Positions 36,872 through 45,724 of a stretch of DNA of 64,000 nucleotides are shown in pieces. The first letter of the stretch is position 1. The number at the start of each line of letters is the position of its first letter. Both the position numbers and the translations under genes were made by a program. The stretch covers positions 1-64,000 of the forward strand of contig NZET01000028.1 of NCBI GenBank assembly GCA_002690455.1, given 5' to 3'. This DNA is from Kiloniella sp. Lineage in GTDB: Bacteria; Pseudomonadota; Alphaproteobacteria; UBA7985. Under the pieces are notes generated by a model. The model was not told the DNA's origin and made no database searches. It was given only the letters and a program-made list of their open reading frames with translations.

Positions 36872-38671
36872 TCAGACCAGCGCAAGGCCTTCGCCCTGAA
36901 TCGCGGCGGCAACCTTTTCCTGGCTCGCGCCGGGGAGCAGCATGTCGTAGTGCGGCTTGCCCGATGGAATCATGGGGAAGCAGTTCTCGTCCTTGGTCAC
37001 GCAACAGTCAAAGATTGTCATCACATCACTGTCCAGCATCTCTTGGATCGCGGAATCCAGCTCGCTTTCCTTGGTCGCACGGATCCCTTTGGCGCCGAAA
37101 CTTTCGGCCAGCTTGACGAAGTCCGGCAGGCTGTCGGTGTAGGATTCAGCATAGCGACCGCCATGCAGAAGCTCCTGCCACTGGCGCACCATACCCATCC
37201 ACTGGTTGTTGATAATCATAATCTTGACCGGTAGCCGGTACTGAACGGCCGTCGACAGCTCCTGGATATTCATCAGGATCGAAGCCTCACCCGCAACGTC
37301 AATGCAGCAGGCGCCAGGGTTGCCAATCTGCATGCCAATGGCCGCAGGGAAGCCATAGCCCATGGTCCCAAGCCCACCAGAGGTCATCCAACGGTTTGGT
37401 TTTTCGAAACCAATATACTGCGCGGCCCACATCTGATGCTGACCGACCTCTGTAGAAATAAGGACATCATCCCGATGCTTGGTCAGCTCATGCAGGCGCT
37501 TAAGCGCGTGCTGAGGGCGAATTTCCACCTCGCCCTTAGCCTGGGAGAAGCCCAGGCAGTCGACCCCACGCCATTGCTCAATCTGCTCCCACCAGCCCTT
37601 CAGCGCGCCCGCGTCAAGGTTCAGCGCCTTGGAGCGCCAAAGGCGTATCATGTCTTCGAGAACGTGAGCCGCATCACCCACAATTGGAAGGTCGACCAAT
37701 ACGTTCTTGTTGATTGACGAGGGATCGATATCCACGTGAATCTTGGTCGAGTTCGGCGAGAACTCATCGATCTTCCCCGTGATGCGGTCGTCGAAACGAG
37801 CGCCGATGTTCAGCATGACATCACAGTTGTACATGGCCAGATTGGCCTCGTAGGTGCCGTGCATGCCCAGCATCCCGACAAATTGCCTGTCAGACGCAGG
37901 ATAAGCCCCCAGTCCCATCAGCGTGTTGGTGATCGGCACGCCAGTCATCCGCGTGAACTCAACCAACAACTGCGATGCCGCTGGCCCGGCATTGATCACC
38001 CCGCCGCCGGCATAGATGATTGGCCGCTTTGCCTGCGAGAGCGCTTCAACCGCTTTCTCGATCTGCGCCAGATCGCCCTTCATCCGCGGCTTATAAGAGG
38101 GGCGGCGGACATCTGACTTCTTCTTGTAGACGTCGGTTTTGTTCATCAGCACGTCTTTTGGCAGATCGATCACAACAGGGCCGGGGCGTCCGGTGGCTGC
38201 CACCAGAAAGGCCTCGTGGACCACGCCTGAAACGTCATTTACCTGCTTAACCAGATAGTTGTGTTTGGTACATGCACGGGTGATGCCGGTGGTGTCTGCC
38301 TCCTGAAAAGCGTCCTGGCCGATCAGATGGGTTGGCACCTGCCCGGTCAGGCAGACTATAGGGATAGAGTCCATCAGTGCATCGGTCAGCCCTGTGACGG
38401 CATTGGTCGCGCCGGGGCCAGAGGTCACCAGCACACATCCAACTTTGCCGGTTGAGCGCGCATAGCCTTCGGCAGCATGCACAGCAGCCTGCTCATGCCG
38501 GACAAGAATGTGTCGGATGGAATTCTGTTGAAATAGCGCGTCGTAAATCGGCAGCACTGCCCCGCCGGGGTAGCCGAATATGACCTCAACCCCCTGCTCA
38601 ACCAGAGCGGTGATCAGGGTTTCTGCACCAGTTTTTATATCGCTCATTTTAGGTTCCGCATGTACCGTCAT
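36872..38671 (-). CDS. ilvB: acetolactate synthase catalytic subunit
   Basis: This ThDP enzyme (599 residues) joins pyruvate units to acetolactate. The catalytic glutamate lies in RHEQAAVHAAEGYAR. The FAD-binding and central domains are present. The ThDP/Mg motif usually reads GDGS or GDAS; here it is GEAS (codon GAG at 37288-37286), so Glu replaces the Asp metal ligand, followed by the usual NNQW. An in-frame ATG at 38647 (MSDIKTG) has a GGAA box and is an alternative start. ilvN follows. Upstream lies miaA, 82 bases away. Confidence 0.95.
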   Translation of the reverse strand: MTVHAEPKMSDIKTGAETLITALVEQGVEVIFGYPGGAVLPIYDALFQQNSIRHILVRHEQAAVHAAEGYARSTGKVGCVLVTSGPGATNAVTGLTDALMDSIPIVCLTGQVPTHLIGQDAFQEADTTGITRACTKHNYLVKQVNDVSGVVHEAFLVAATGRPGPVVIDLPKDVLMNKTDVYKKKSDVRRPSYKPRMKGDLAQIEKAVEALSQAKRPIIYAGGGVINAGPAASQLLVEFTRMTGVPITNTLMGLGAYPASDRQFVGMLGMHGTYEANLAMYNCDVMLNIGARFDDRITGKIDEFSPNSTKIHVDIDPSSINKNVLVDLPIVGDAAHVLEDMIRLWRSKALNLDAGALKGWWEQIEQWRGVDCLGFSQAKGEVEIRPQHALKRLHELTKHRDDVLISTEVGQHQMWAAQYIGFEKPNRWMTSGGLGTMGYGFPAAIGMQIGNPGACCIDVAGEASILMNIQELSTAVQYRLPVKIMIINNQWMGMVRQWQELLHGGRYAESYTDSLPDFVKLAESFGAKGIRATKESELDSAIQEMLDSDVMTIFDCCVTKDENCFPMIPSGKPHYDMLLPGASQEKVAAAIQGEGLALV

Positions 38672-38753
38672 TGCCCGAATGGTCTGCGCGCCAGACGCTG
38701 GGGCCCGACCTCTCCTTCAGGCTATACAGACTGCACAAACAGGGTCAACCGGC

Positions 38754-39665
38754 CTAGCCAATAACTGACAAGATATCAGCCTTGATGTTTTCTATATATG
38801 ACTTTTCAATGGGGTAATTTTGAAATTTTGTTGCGTATTGCATTTGATTTCGCCCCCACGTCAGCTGCCGTTTCGCATATTGTCGGGAAGCGGCACAGGC
38901 CCGCTCGGTTGCCTCTGCCACGTCTAGCCTACCTTTTAGCACAGAAAGTAGTTCGGGCACTCCCACGGCGCGCATGATAGGCAGGGCTGACGACAACCCC
39001 TGCCCAGCCAGTGCCCTCACCTCATCCAGCGCACCGTCGGCGAGCATTTGTTCAAAGCGTTGGTTGATGCGTTCATGCAGGTGCCCGCGCGCCGGCGCCA
39101 GATCAAAGACTGGAAACGGGCCCAGCCCGCCCACTCGCTCACCCTGCCATTGCGAAAGCGCCCGACCCGTGGCTTCAGTAACCGACCAACTGCGTACCAA
39201 ACGCTGTGGATCCACCACCGTTGGCGGCGTACCGGGGTCGCGGCTTAGAACCTCGGCGCGAAAGGCGTCCAGTCCCAGCGCCTCCAGCCGCGCTTCGGCT
39301 GTGCGACGTATCTCAGCGGAGGGTTCGGGAATATCGGACAAACCTTCATAGAGGGCCTTCAGGTACAAACCTGTGCCGCCCACGAGGATTACAGGGCGTG
39401 GCGCCAGCTCAGCAAGCTCCGCCCGTACCAGCGCCACCCAGCGTGCGACCGAGCATGGATCCCGTCCGACCAGCACTCCGTAAAGCCGGTGCTCTGCCGC
39501 CGCTTCTTCTGCCACACTGGGTCGTGCCGTGACGATGCGCAGATCGGCATAGACCTGCATGGAGTCCGCGTTAAGGATGGCTGCGCCCGTCGCCCCCGCC
39601 AACTCGATAGCGAGCGCGGTCTTCCCCGACGCGGTGGGGCCGTAAATGGCGCAAAGGGCAGTCAT
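38754..39665 (-). CDS. miaA: tRNA dimethylallyltransferase
   Basis: MiaA adds a dimethylallyl group to A37 of tRNAs reading U-starting codons. The 303-residue protein has the P-loop YGPTASGKTALA, the DSMQVYADL loop with the catalytic Asp and VGGTGLYLKALYEG. The C-terminal helix region reads RQYAKRQLTWGRNQ, typical of MiaA. The last 28 codons are AT-rich (KFQNYPIEKSYIENIKADIL), unlike the rest of the gene, and look like a late addition or diverged tail. It is followed by ilvB. Confidence 0.94.
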   Translation of the reverse strand: MTALCAIYGPTASGKTALAIELAGATGAAILNADSMQVYADLRIVTARPSVAEEAAAEHRLYGVLVGRDPCSVARWVALVRAELAELAPRPVILVGGTGLYLKALYEGLSDIPEPSAEIRRTAEARLEALGLDAFRAEVLSRDPGTPPTVVDPQRLVRSWSVTEATGRALSQWQGERVGGLGPFPVFDLAPARGHLHERINQRFEQMLADGALDEVRALAGQGLSSALPIMRAVGVPELLSVLKGRLDVAEATERACAASRQYAKRQLTWGRNQMQYATKFQNYPIEKSYIENIKADILSVIG

Positions 39666-39700
39666 GTTCCCTTCAATGCCAAGGGACCATCGCCTTGACT

Positions 39701-39738
39701 ACAAAAATAAGGGTCGCCCCGACGAGAAGGGCGACCCT
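39701..39738 (-). terminator. rho-independent terminator of the Do protease gene
   Basis: On the minus strand GGGCGACCC pairing (39711-39719 with 39729-39737) gives a nine-pair stem and a nine-base loop followed by TTATTTTTG. It sits 27 bases after the protease stop and before the miaA start at 39665, so miaA probably has its own promoter or depends on read-through. Confidence 0.85.
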
Positions 39739-39764
39739 GAAACCGGCAATACTCCAGTCGTTTA

Positions 39765-41267
39765 TCAACGAGTGCGGAGCACCAGCCAGATGCGTTGACC
39801 TTCGCGGACGATGACGACAGCCATAATCCCTGCCCCTTCTTCATCGGCCGCACGGATCGCCTCGGCCACATCGGTAGCCGACGTTGCTTGAACGTTGTCG
39901 ATCTCAAGGATGACATCGCCTACGACAAGACCCTGGTCGGAAAAGGGGCTTTCCGCGACCAATTCAGTCACCATGACACCAACGTCATAGTCACCCAGGT
40001 CGAGTTCAGCCAGCTCAGCCGCGCTAAGCGGATCGACCTCTAACCCGTAGGAGCGGAGTTGCTCGACGCCCGGATCGACCTGTGGTGTCTGTGAACCGCC
40101 GTCGCGACTGTCGCTACCCGAACCGCTTCCGGTATCAACACCGGTCTCGGCCATCAACAGACCAAGCGTCAGAGACACGCTCTGTTCTCTGCCGTCGCGC
40201 CAGATGACAACCTCAACAGCCTTTCCTACAGGCGTCTGCGCCACCATCAGCGGCAGAGACCGGGCGCTTTCAACGCTCTTACCGTCAAAGCGCAGGATCA
40301 CATCCCCGGGTTCGATCCCGGCGTCCTTCGCCGGGCCAGTTTCGATCAGTGAGCGCACGAGTGCACCGCGCGGCTCGTCTAGGCCCAGCAGCTCTGCGAT
40401 CTCAATTGTTACCGGCTTGATCCGGGTCCCCAGGAAGCCGCGCCGTACTTCACCGCGGGTGGCAAGTTGGTCGACCACTTGGCTGGCGATGTTGGAGGGT
40501 ATGGCAAAACCAATACCGACGGACCCGCCGGAGGGGGAGAAAATGGCCGTGTTCACACCCACAACCTGACCTTCGAGCGAGAACGACGGCCCGCCGGAAT
40601 TGCCCCGGTTGATGGATGCATCAGTCTGGATGAAGTTGTCGTAGGGGCCAGAATTGATGTTTCGGGCCTTGGCAGAAATGATCCCCGCCGTCACCGTCGA
40701 ACCGAGACCGAAGGGATTACCGATTGCCACGATCCAGTCACCGACGCGCGCCGCATCGCTGTCCGCCCATGAGGTCGCCTTGAGCACCTTGTCACCCGGG
40801 TCGATCTTGACAACGGCGAGATCAGTCCGCTCATCCGTGCCCAGCAGTGTGCCCTCGAACTGGGTATCATCGTGCAGGGTGATCGTAATGGTATCTGCGC
40901 CCTCAATGACGTGATTGTTGGTCACGACAATGCCGCTGGGATCAATGATGAAGCCCGAGCCAAGCGATTGCGCCCGACGATCATTCTGATCGGGCAAAGG
41001 CATGGGCCGGCCGAAGCGTTCCATGAATTCACGGAACTGCTGGAATTCTTCCGCATCCAGCGGGTTCTGGGTGGCGACAGACGTGGTGGATACGTTCACC
41101 ACCGTTGGCAGCAGTTCTTCAACGATATCGGCAAAGCTTTCCGGCGCAGGCCGGGCCATGGCTGAGGGGGACAGTGCCACTGTCGCGATGACCAGCAGGC
41201 CAGCGCCTAGGCCAGTGCGCAGACCAGTGCGCAGGCCATGGAGGCTCTGCTTACCCAAGTGTTTCAT
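39765..41267 (-). CDS. Do family periplasmic serine endoprotease, DegP-like
   Basis: A 500-residue trypsin-like protease of the HtrA family. The ATG at 41267 follows GGGAGACACGGGA; an ATG at 41294 has no site. A Sec signal peptide (LLVIATVALSPSAMA) is seen, preceded by an unusual repeat RTGLRTGLGAG encoded by two near-identical 12-base units. The catalytic triad is His in VVTNNHVIEGA, Asp in TDLAVVKI and Ser in GNSGGPSF. Two PDZ domains follow (about 280-370 and 400-490). It may work with HflK/HflC, encoded just upstream. Confidence 0.93.
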   Translation of the reverse strand: MKHLGKQSLHGLRTGLRTGLGAGLLVIATVALSPSAMARPAPESFADIVEELLPTVVNVSTTSVATQNPLDAEEFQQFREFMERFGRPMPLPDQNDRRAQSLGSGFIIDPSGIVVTNNHVIEGADTITITLHDDTQFEGTLLGTDERTDLAVVKIDPGDKVLKATSWADSDAARVGDWIVAIGNPFGLGSTVTAGIISAKARNINSGPYDNFIQTDASINRGNSGGPSFSLEGQVVGVNTAIFSPSGGSVGIGFAIPSNIASQVVDQLATRGEVRRGFLGTRIKPVTIEIAELLGLDEPRGALVRSLIETGPAKDAGIEPGDVILRFDGKSVESARSLPLMVAQTPVGKAVEVVIWRDGREQSVSLTLGLLMAETGVDTGSGSGSDSRDGGSQTPQVDPGVEQLRSYGLEVDPLSAAELAELDLGDYDVGVMVTELVAESPFSDQGLVVGDVILEIDNVQATSATDVAEAIRAADEEGAGIMAVVIVREGQRIWLVLRTR

Positions 41268-41485
41268 TCCCGTGTCTCCCGAAAGAAATTTCATGTTTAG
41301 TTAGTTTGAGCGTGCAGCGTGGCCGGTGTCAGCCACTTGCTCGCTTACCCGCCGACATTGGAGTCAAATGTGTCTCAACCTAGGCGGAGAGGCGGTACAA
41401 ACCCGACTTTCACAGAAGCGTGAGCAGGCGTGAACTCAGGCTGCATCCGATTTGACTTCGGTAAGCTGTCCACAATAACCGTGCT

Positions 41486-41548
41486 GTCGTTTTGCGAAGG
41501 CGGCCTTCTCGCACCCTTACAGAGTGTGCGACAGGCCGCCTTCTTTTA
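41486..41548 (+). ncRNA. candidate small RNA ending at an orphan terminator
   Basis: A TTGACT box (41452-41457) and AATAAC (41474-41479) spaced by 16 form a fair sigma-70 promoter, starting about 41486. About 60 bases later a long hairpin runs into TTTTATC. No plus-strand gene is nearby: both neighbours, hflC and the Do protease gene, are on the minus strand. The RNA would be mostly the terminator hairpin itself. It does not resemble a known family to me. The bases 41268-41450 hold nothing else I can support. Confidence 0.35.
41496..41547 (+). terminator. rightward rho-independent terminator between hflC and the Do protease gene
   Basis: GAAGGCGGCC (41496-41505) pairs with GGCCGCCTTC (41534-41543), with TCGCAC/GTGCGA pairing inside, followed by TTTTATC. 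On the minus strand the stem is followed by GCAAAACG, so it points rightward only. It could also block antisense reading into hflC. Confidence 0.65.
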
Positions 41549-41570
41549 TCTTGAGCTAAGGCGCAGGCTG

Positions 41571-42437
41571 CTATTGCAGCAGGCTGGGGCTCTCAAGGGA
41601 CTTCAGGAAGTCGTTTTCGGTAGACAGGATTATAGAATTTTCTTCCTGAGCCACCGCTTCACGGTAAGCCTGCATTGACTGCCAGAAGGTATAGAATTCA
41701 AGATCCCGACCGTGGGCTGCGTTCAGCAATCGGGCCGCCTCGGCTTCGGCCTCACCACGCATGATCGCCGCGGTAGCCCGTGCGGTTGCAACCTTGGTCC
41801 GGGCTTCCTGATTTGCCGTTGCTCGCAGACGCTCGCCTTCTGCCGAACCGTTAGAAAGCTCGGATTTATAAGTATCAAGCAGGTCCGCCGACATTTCATT
41901 GAAAGCAAAGGGTAGGTTTTCCGCCACAAAGTCTGCGCGGCCGATACGGATATCGACGACGTCGATGCCCAGCTCACCCATCTTGGCCGAAATTTCCGAC
42001 CGGACGTCGAGCAGCAACTGATCCCGCTGATCGGACAGGACGGTCGACAGACCCACCGAACGCAAGGCCTCAGAGAGGCTGTCTTTAGACGCCTGCTCAA
42101 CCTGCTGAACGCTTAGCAGGTCGCTGGTGTTCCGCACGTAAGTGATGGGGTCAGTGATCCGGTATCGCACGTAGTAGTCCACGTCCAAACGCGTATCGTC
42201 GGATAGAATGAACTGTTCGATCTCGGGGTCGGTGGCCAGCACTCGCCGTTCGATGAAGTCCACCGAGCCAAAGGGGGCAGGCAGCTTGAAACTGATACCC
42301 GCATCTGTTTCGGCGCGCTGAATGGCGTTGAAAGAGCGAACCACGGCCTGCTGGTCTTCGCGAACAATGACCACAGCTGACCAGGCCCAGAAGAGTGCGA
42401 CTGCAACAATCGCGATGGGGATAAGAATTCGGTTCAT
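41571..42437 (-). CDS. hflC: protease modulator HflC
   Basis: HflC (288 residues) is an SPFH/prohibitin-family membrane protein that with HflK forms a cage around FtsH and modulates its protein turnover. One N-terminal membrane helix (LIPIAIVAVALFWAWSAVVI) is followed by the SPFH domain with VVIVREDQQAVVRSFN and YYVRYRITDPITYV. A coiled-coil rich in Ala/Glu follows (TVATARATAAIMRGEAEAEA). It starts 22 bases after hflK. Confidence 0.95.
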   Translation of the reverse strand: MNRILIPIAIVAVALFWAWSAVVIVREDQQAVVRSFNAIQRAETDAGISFKLPAPFGSVDFIERRVLATDPEIEQFILSDDTRLDVDYYVRYRITDPITYVRNTSDLLSVQQVEQASKDSLSEALRSVGLSTVLSDQRDQLLLDVRSEISAKMGELGIDVVDIRIGRADFVAENLPFAFNEMSADLLDTYKSELSNGSAEGERLRATANQEARTKVATARATAAIMRGEAEAEAARLLNAAHGRDLEFYTFWQSMQAYREAVAQEENSIILSTENDFLKSLESPSLLQ

Positions 42438-42459
42438 GATTTCTGGTCTCCGTTCACGA

Positions 42460-43845
42460 TTACTGATTCAGCGGGCTGAGCGGCAGCAGCGGCAGGGTAT
42501 CCCCGCCGAGATCACCGTCAATGATGGTCATGTCTGCTTTCAACAACACCTCCCGCATGGTGTCGAGGTAAAGACGCTGGACCGTAACATCGGGGGCTTC
42601 GGCGTAGGCATCCAGCACTTCATTGAAGCGTTGGGCTTCACCGCGGGCTGCGGCAACAGTCTCGTTTTTGAAGGCTGTTGCTTCCTGAAGAACCATGTCC
42701 ACTGTACCCTGTGCTTCGTTGATCACCCGGGTGGCTTCCGCCTGCGCCTTGTTGATGATCTCGTTCTTCGTCTTTTCAGCGTTCTTTACCGCGTTGTAAG
42801 ACGGCAGCACGGCCAGCGGTGGCTGGGCATAGGGTACGTCGACACGAACCACGTTGATGCCGGCACCGTACTCGTCGAGTAGCGCCTGTAGCTGAATTTC
42901 GATGTCCCGTGCCAAACCAGTACGGTCAACCACCTCATCCAGTGTCCGGGTCGCCACCGCTGAGCGAAGCGCGGCTTCCGCTGCGAGCCGAATAGTGTCG
43001 GACGGATCGGTGGAGTTCAGGCCGCCAAAACCCTCGGATGGGTCTTTCACGTTGAAGAGAAATTCCTGCGCATTGGCCACGTTCCAGAATACGTTCACGT
43101 CCACGTCGGCAATCTTGCCTTCGTTGGTCAGCATCAGGTTTTGGTTGAGGCGCCCGCGTGTTTCATTCTGCAATTCCTGCAGAACCACGTTCGGTTCAAC
43201 GAAATCCTCTTCGGTCAAAGTCTCCGTTGTTGAACTCGCACGTGGGCTAGACTGCGCGAGCCGCTGGTTTCGGCGTTCGATGATGGCAGAAACATCAACG
43301 CGTTCGCCGTTGGCGCCCACAAGGGTCTCGCGCTGCTGCAGCACGTTGATAACATAGCTACGCTGGAGTGGAGAAAGCCACTGGATTTGCAGACCTTCGC
43401 CTTTGGTCGCCTGATATTTTCCAAGGAAGGTGACAACCAGTTCCTGGGACGGGCTGACGAGGCGGACCCCACCAGCGTTCCACCACACAATGCCGAAAGC
43501 CCCCAACAAGCCAAGAATGATCAACGGCAAGGGCAGATTGCGCGGCAAACCACCGGGCGACTGACGACGTCCACCGCCGCCTCCACCACCACCGCTACCG
43601 ACATTGCGGCGCGCACGGTTGAACAGGCTTTCAACGTTGATTCCGCCTTTATCGTCCTGGCTACCATTGTTGTCGCTGTTGCCACCCCAGGGGCCCTGCC
43701 CGCCGGAACCGCGGCTGCCGTCGCCTTTGCCGGCACCACCCCAAGGGCCCTGCCCGCCGCCATTACTGCGGTTTCCTCCGCCCCAAGGGCCGGAGCCGTT
43801 GGAGTTCTGCGGCACGTTGGTTTCGCCGTCGTGTTTCTCTGACAT
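42460..43845 (-). CDS. hflK: FtsH protease regulatory subunit HflK
   Basis: HflK (461 residues) partners HflC. The ATG at 43845 has AGGGA eight bases upstream. The N-terminal 90 residues are a Gly/Asn-rich cytoplasmic tail with three GPWGG repeats (SGPWGGG, QGPWGGA, QGPWGGN) and an eight-Gly run. The membrane helix is LPLIILGLLGAFGIVWW, followed by the SPFH domain (SPSQELVVTFLGKY). The tail after the domain has a long helical region and a C-terminal low-complexity end. It follows CPBP after 62 bases. Confidence 0.95.
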   Translation of the reverse strand: MSEKHDGETNVPQNSNGSGPWGGGNRSNGGGQGPWGGAGKGDGSRGSGGQGPWGGNSDNNGSQDDKGGINVESLFNRARRNVGSGGGGGGGGRRQSPGGLPRNLPLPLIILGLLGAFGIVWWNAGGVRLVSPSQELVVTFLGKYQATKGEGLQIQWLSPLQRSYVINVLQQRETLVGANGERVDVSAIIERRNQRLAQSSPRASSTTETLTEEDFVEPNVVLQELQNETRGRLNQNLMLTNEGKIADVDVNVFWNVANAQEFLFNVKDPSEGFGGLNSTDPSDTIRLAAEAALRSAVATRTLDEVVDRTGLARDIEIQLQALLDEYGAGINVVRVDVPYAQPPLAVLPSYNAVKNAEKTKNEIINKAQAEATRVINEAQGTVDMVLQEATAFKNETVAAARGEAQRFNEVLDAYAEAPDVTVQRLYLDTMREVLLKADMTIIDGDLGGDTLPLLPLSPLNQ

Positions 43846-43907
43846 GAAGATTTCCCTGAATCGTCCGGTGTTGTCTGAAGCAAAGGTTGGGGCCGCATCG
43901 TCTGATT

Positions 43908-44687
43908 TCAAGCAGTAGGCTGGTCGATCAGTAGCGGCAAAACCGCCTGAACGTTGAATAGTGCGTGCAGAGCCGTTGGCGCGATCAGCGAACCGGTCCG
44001 CTCAAATAAAAGTGCGGACAGAAAACCAAGGGTGAAAATCATCGCCATCGCCCGCAGTCCCCAGAACGGCCCTAGATTGTCGACGTATCCGCTGTGGAAG
44101 GCGGCGAAGACCAGCGCGCTGAAGAGTGCAGCCTCCATAAACCCGAGCCGCTGTCGTGCCCAGCCAAAGATCACGCCCCGGAAAGCGACTTCCTCGAACA
44201 ACGGGGTCAGAATTACCAGTGACAGCACCACCAAAAGCTCGAAAAATAGAACGTCCCCGGGGTGATAGGCGGCGAAGAACCCCTCGCGGAGCCGGGTCGC
44301 CTCCTCCGACCCAGGGTCAAAACCGAACAAAAACAGCGGCTGCAGCAAAAAAGACAGCAGGAAGATCGCCGCCACGAATACAAAGTCAGTACCCGAGGGT
44401 ATCCAAAATCCAAACCGCTCCCAGTTGTAACGACGACTGACCCCGATGAGCAGCACCGCAACCAACAGCAGCAGCGACAGAATCACGTCAGCAAGAATGA
44501 TCCGGTGGCTGTCTAGCACCGGCTTCCATCCCCCCGAAAGCAGACCACTTACCAGACTAAACATCGGTGCGAGAAGCAGGAGCAGCGCAAGGATTAGGCC
44601 GACATGCCCAGCCGGGATCATGAGCTCGTTGTCCGCGGGACCAAAGGCCCGGGTACGGTGAGGATTAGGGTGCTGGGGGTCTGGCAT
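43908..44687 (-). CDS. CPBP family intramembrane metalloprotease
   Basis: The 259-residue protein has about seven membrane helices. The CPBP/Abi signature is present as EEVAFRGVIFG (motif EExxxR) and FAAFHSGYVDN (FxxxH), with ALHALFNVQA as the third His motif. Related proteins act like CAAX prenyl endopeptidases or bacteriocin-immunity proteins. It lies directly upstream of hflK-hflC, suggesting an envelope role. The 5' neighbour thyX is 31 bases away on the same strand. Confidence 0.87.
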   Translation of the reverse strand: MPDPQHPNPHRTRAFGPADNELMIPAGHVGLILALLLLLAPMFSLVSGLLSGGWKPVLDSHRIILADVILSLLLLVAVLLIGVSRRYNWERFGFWIPSGTDFVFVAAIFLLSFLLQPLFLFGFDPGSEEATRLREGFFAAYHPGDVLFFELLVVLSLVILTPLFEEVAFRGVIFGWARQRLGFMEAALFSALVFAAFHSGYVDNLGPFWGLRAMAMIFTLGFLSALLFERTGSLIAPTALHALFNVQAVLPLLIDQPTA

Positions 44688-44718
44688 CAGTGCGGACAGT
44701 CGCTTAAGTCGGCGATAT

Positions 44719-45669
44719 TCAATCGCTCAAGCCAAGCGCTGCCTGCAACTCTCGCCACTCACGGCCTGACAAGCCCGAACTCTCAGCATCGACTTTCTCA
44801 CCCCGAACGATGCGGCGCACGGCGGCCAGCATGGGTCCAGAGAGATCAAAGCTGTTGACGCGGTAATCTTCGAAAGCCTTGGCGGTCAGCGGCACCCAAT
44901 CGCGCACAATATCGTACATGACCTCGGCAAAGGCGCGGATCTCATACTGCGCGTGCGGGTCCATGCGCAGGCTCAGGAAATGATTGAGGTTATGCAGGTC
45001 AACCTTCCAATACCATTGGGTATAGGCCGAAAGTGGCAAGGTCATGCGCGCTAATTCGCGGGCCAGCCCCTGCTTGTCCTCGTTGATAATGCGGCCATTC
45101 TGGCGTTCGTTGAGCAGGGTCTCATAGCGGTCGTAGGAGCGCACGGCATCGGCCTTGAGCATCTCCAGCACCTCAGCCGCTTCTTCATCCCGGAGAACGT
45201 CACCCCGGCCCTGATTGTTAATGTCGCTCTGTGCGGCCAGATGCTCCGGTGCGGGGATGTAGAATTCGCGATCGAGCATCGAATAGCGGGCGGAGTATTC
45301 ATTAACGTTCGCCGTCCGGTGGCGGATCCACTGCCGAGCCACAAAAATCGGCAGCTTGATGTGGAACTTGATCTCACACATCTCAAAGGGCGTGGAGTGT
45401 CGGTGACGCATGAGGTAGCGAATCAGGCCCTCATCATTGCGGACCGACTTTGTGCCCTTGCCATAAGATACGCGGGCTGCCTGTACGATCGAAGTATCAT
45501 CGCCCATGTAATCGATCACGCGGACAAAGCCGTGATCAAGCACAGGAAGAATCTTGTAGAGTCGATCTTCGAGCGCGGACGATGTCACGCGCGCCGTCGG
45601 GCGGGTGAAGGCGCGGAGTTCTTCGATCTCTAAATCGATCTGGCGGGTCTGGTCAGGGCTGTCACTCAT
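44719..45669 (-). CDS. thyX: flavin-dependent thymidylate synthase
   Basis: ThyX makes dTMP using FAD, NADPH and methylene-THF, in place of the classical ThyA. The signature is [15 protein letters not shown] (RHR...S pattern) near residue 115. The 316-residue version from ATG 45669 (MSDSPDQTR) is slightly long. An ATG at 45696 is possible but has no ribosome-binding site and would overlap the ssrA promoter. The gene reads away from ssrA, so the two are divergent. Confidence 0.94.
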   Translation of the reverse strand: MSDSPDQTRQIDLEIEELRAFTRPTARVTSSALEDRLYKILPVLDHGFVRVIDYMGDDTSIVQAARVSYGKGTKSVRNDEGLIRYLMRHRHSTPFEMCEIKFHIKLPIFVARQWIRHRTANVNEYSARYSMLDREFYIPAPEHLAAQSDINNQGRGDVLRDEEAAEVLEMLKADAVRSYDRYETLLNERQNGRIINEDKQGLARELARMTLPLSAYTQWYWKVDLHNLNHFLSLRMDPHAQYEIRAFAEVMYDIVRDWVPLTAKAFEDYRVNSFDLSGPMLAAVRRIVRGEKVDAESSGLSGREWRELQAALGLSD

Positions 45670-45690
45670 GATGAGATCATCACTACCCAA

Positions 45691-45718
45691 TTGCATGGCC
45701 GGTGAAAACGCTTATATT
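45691..45718 (+). promoter_or_regulatory. ssrA promoter
   Basis: TTGCAT (45691-45696) and TATATT (45713-45718) are 16 bases apart, giving a start near 45725, just before the acceptor half of the tmRNA. The box overlaps the divergent thyX start region. Confidence 0.55.
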
Positions 45719-45724
45719 AACAGG

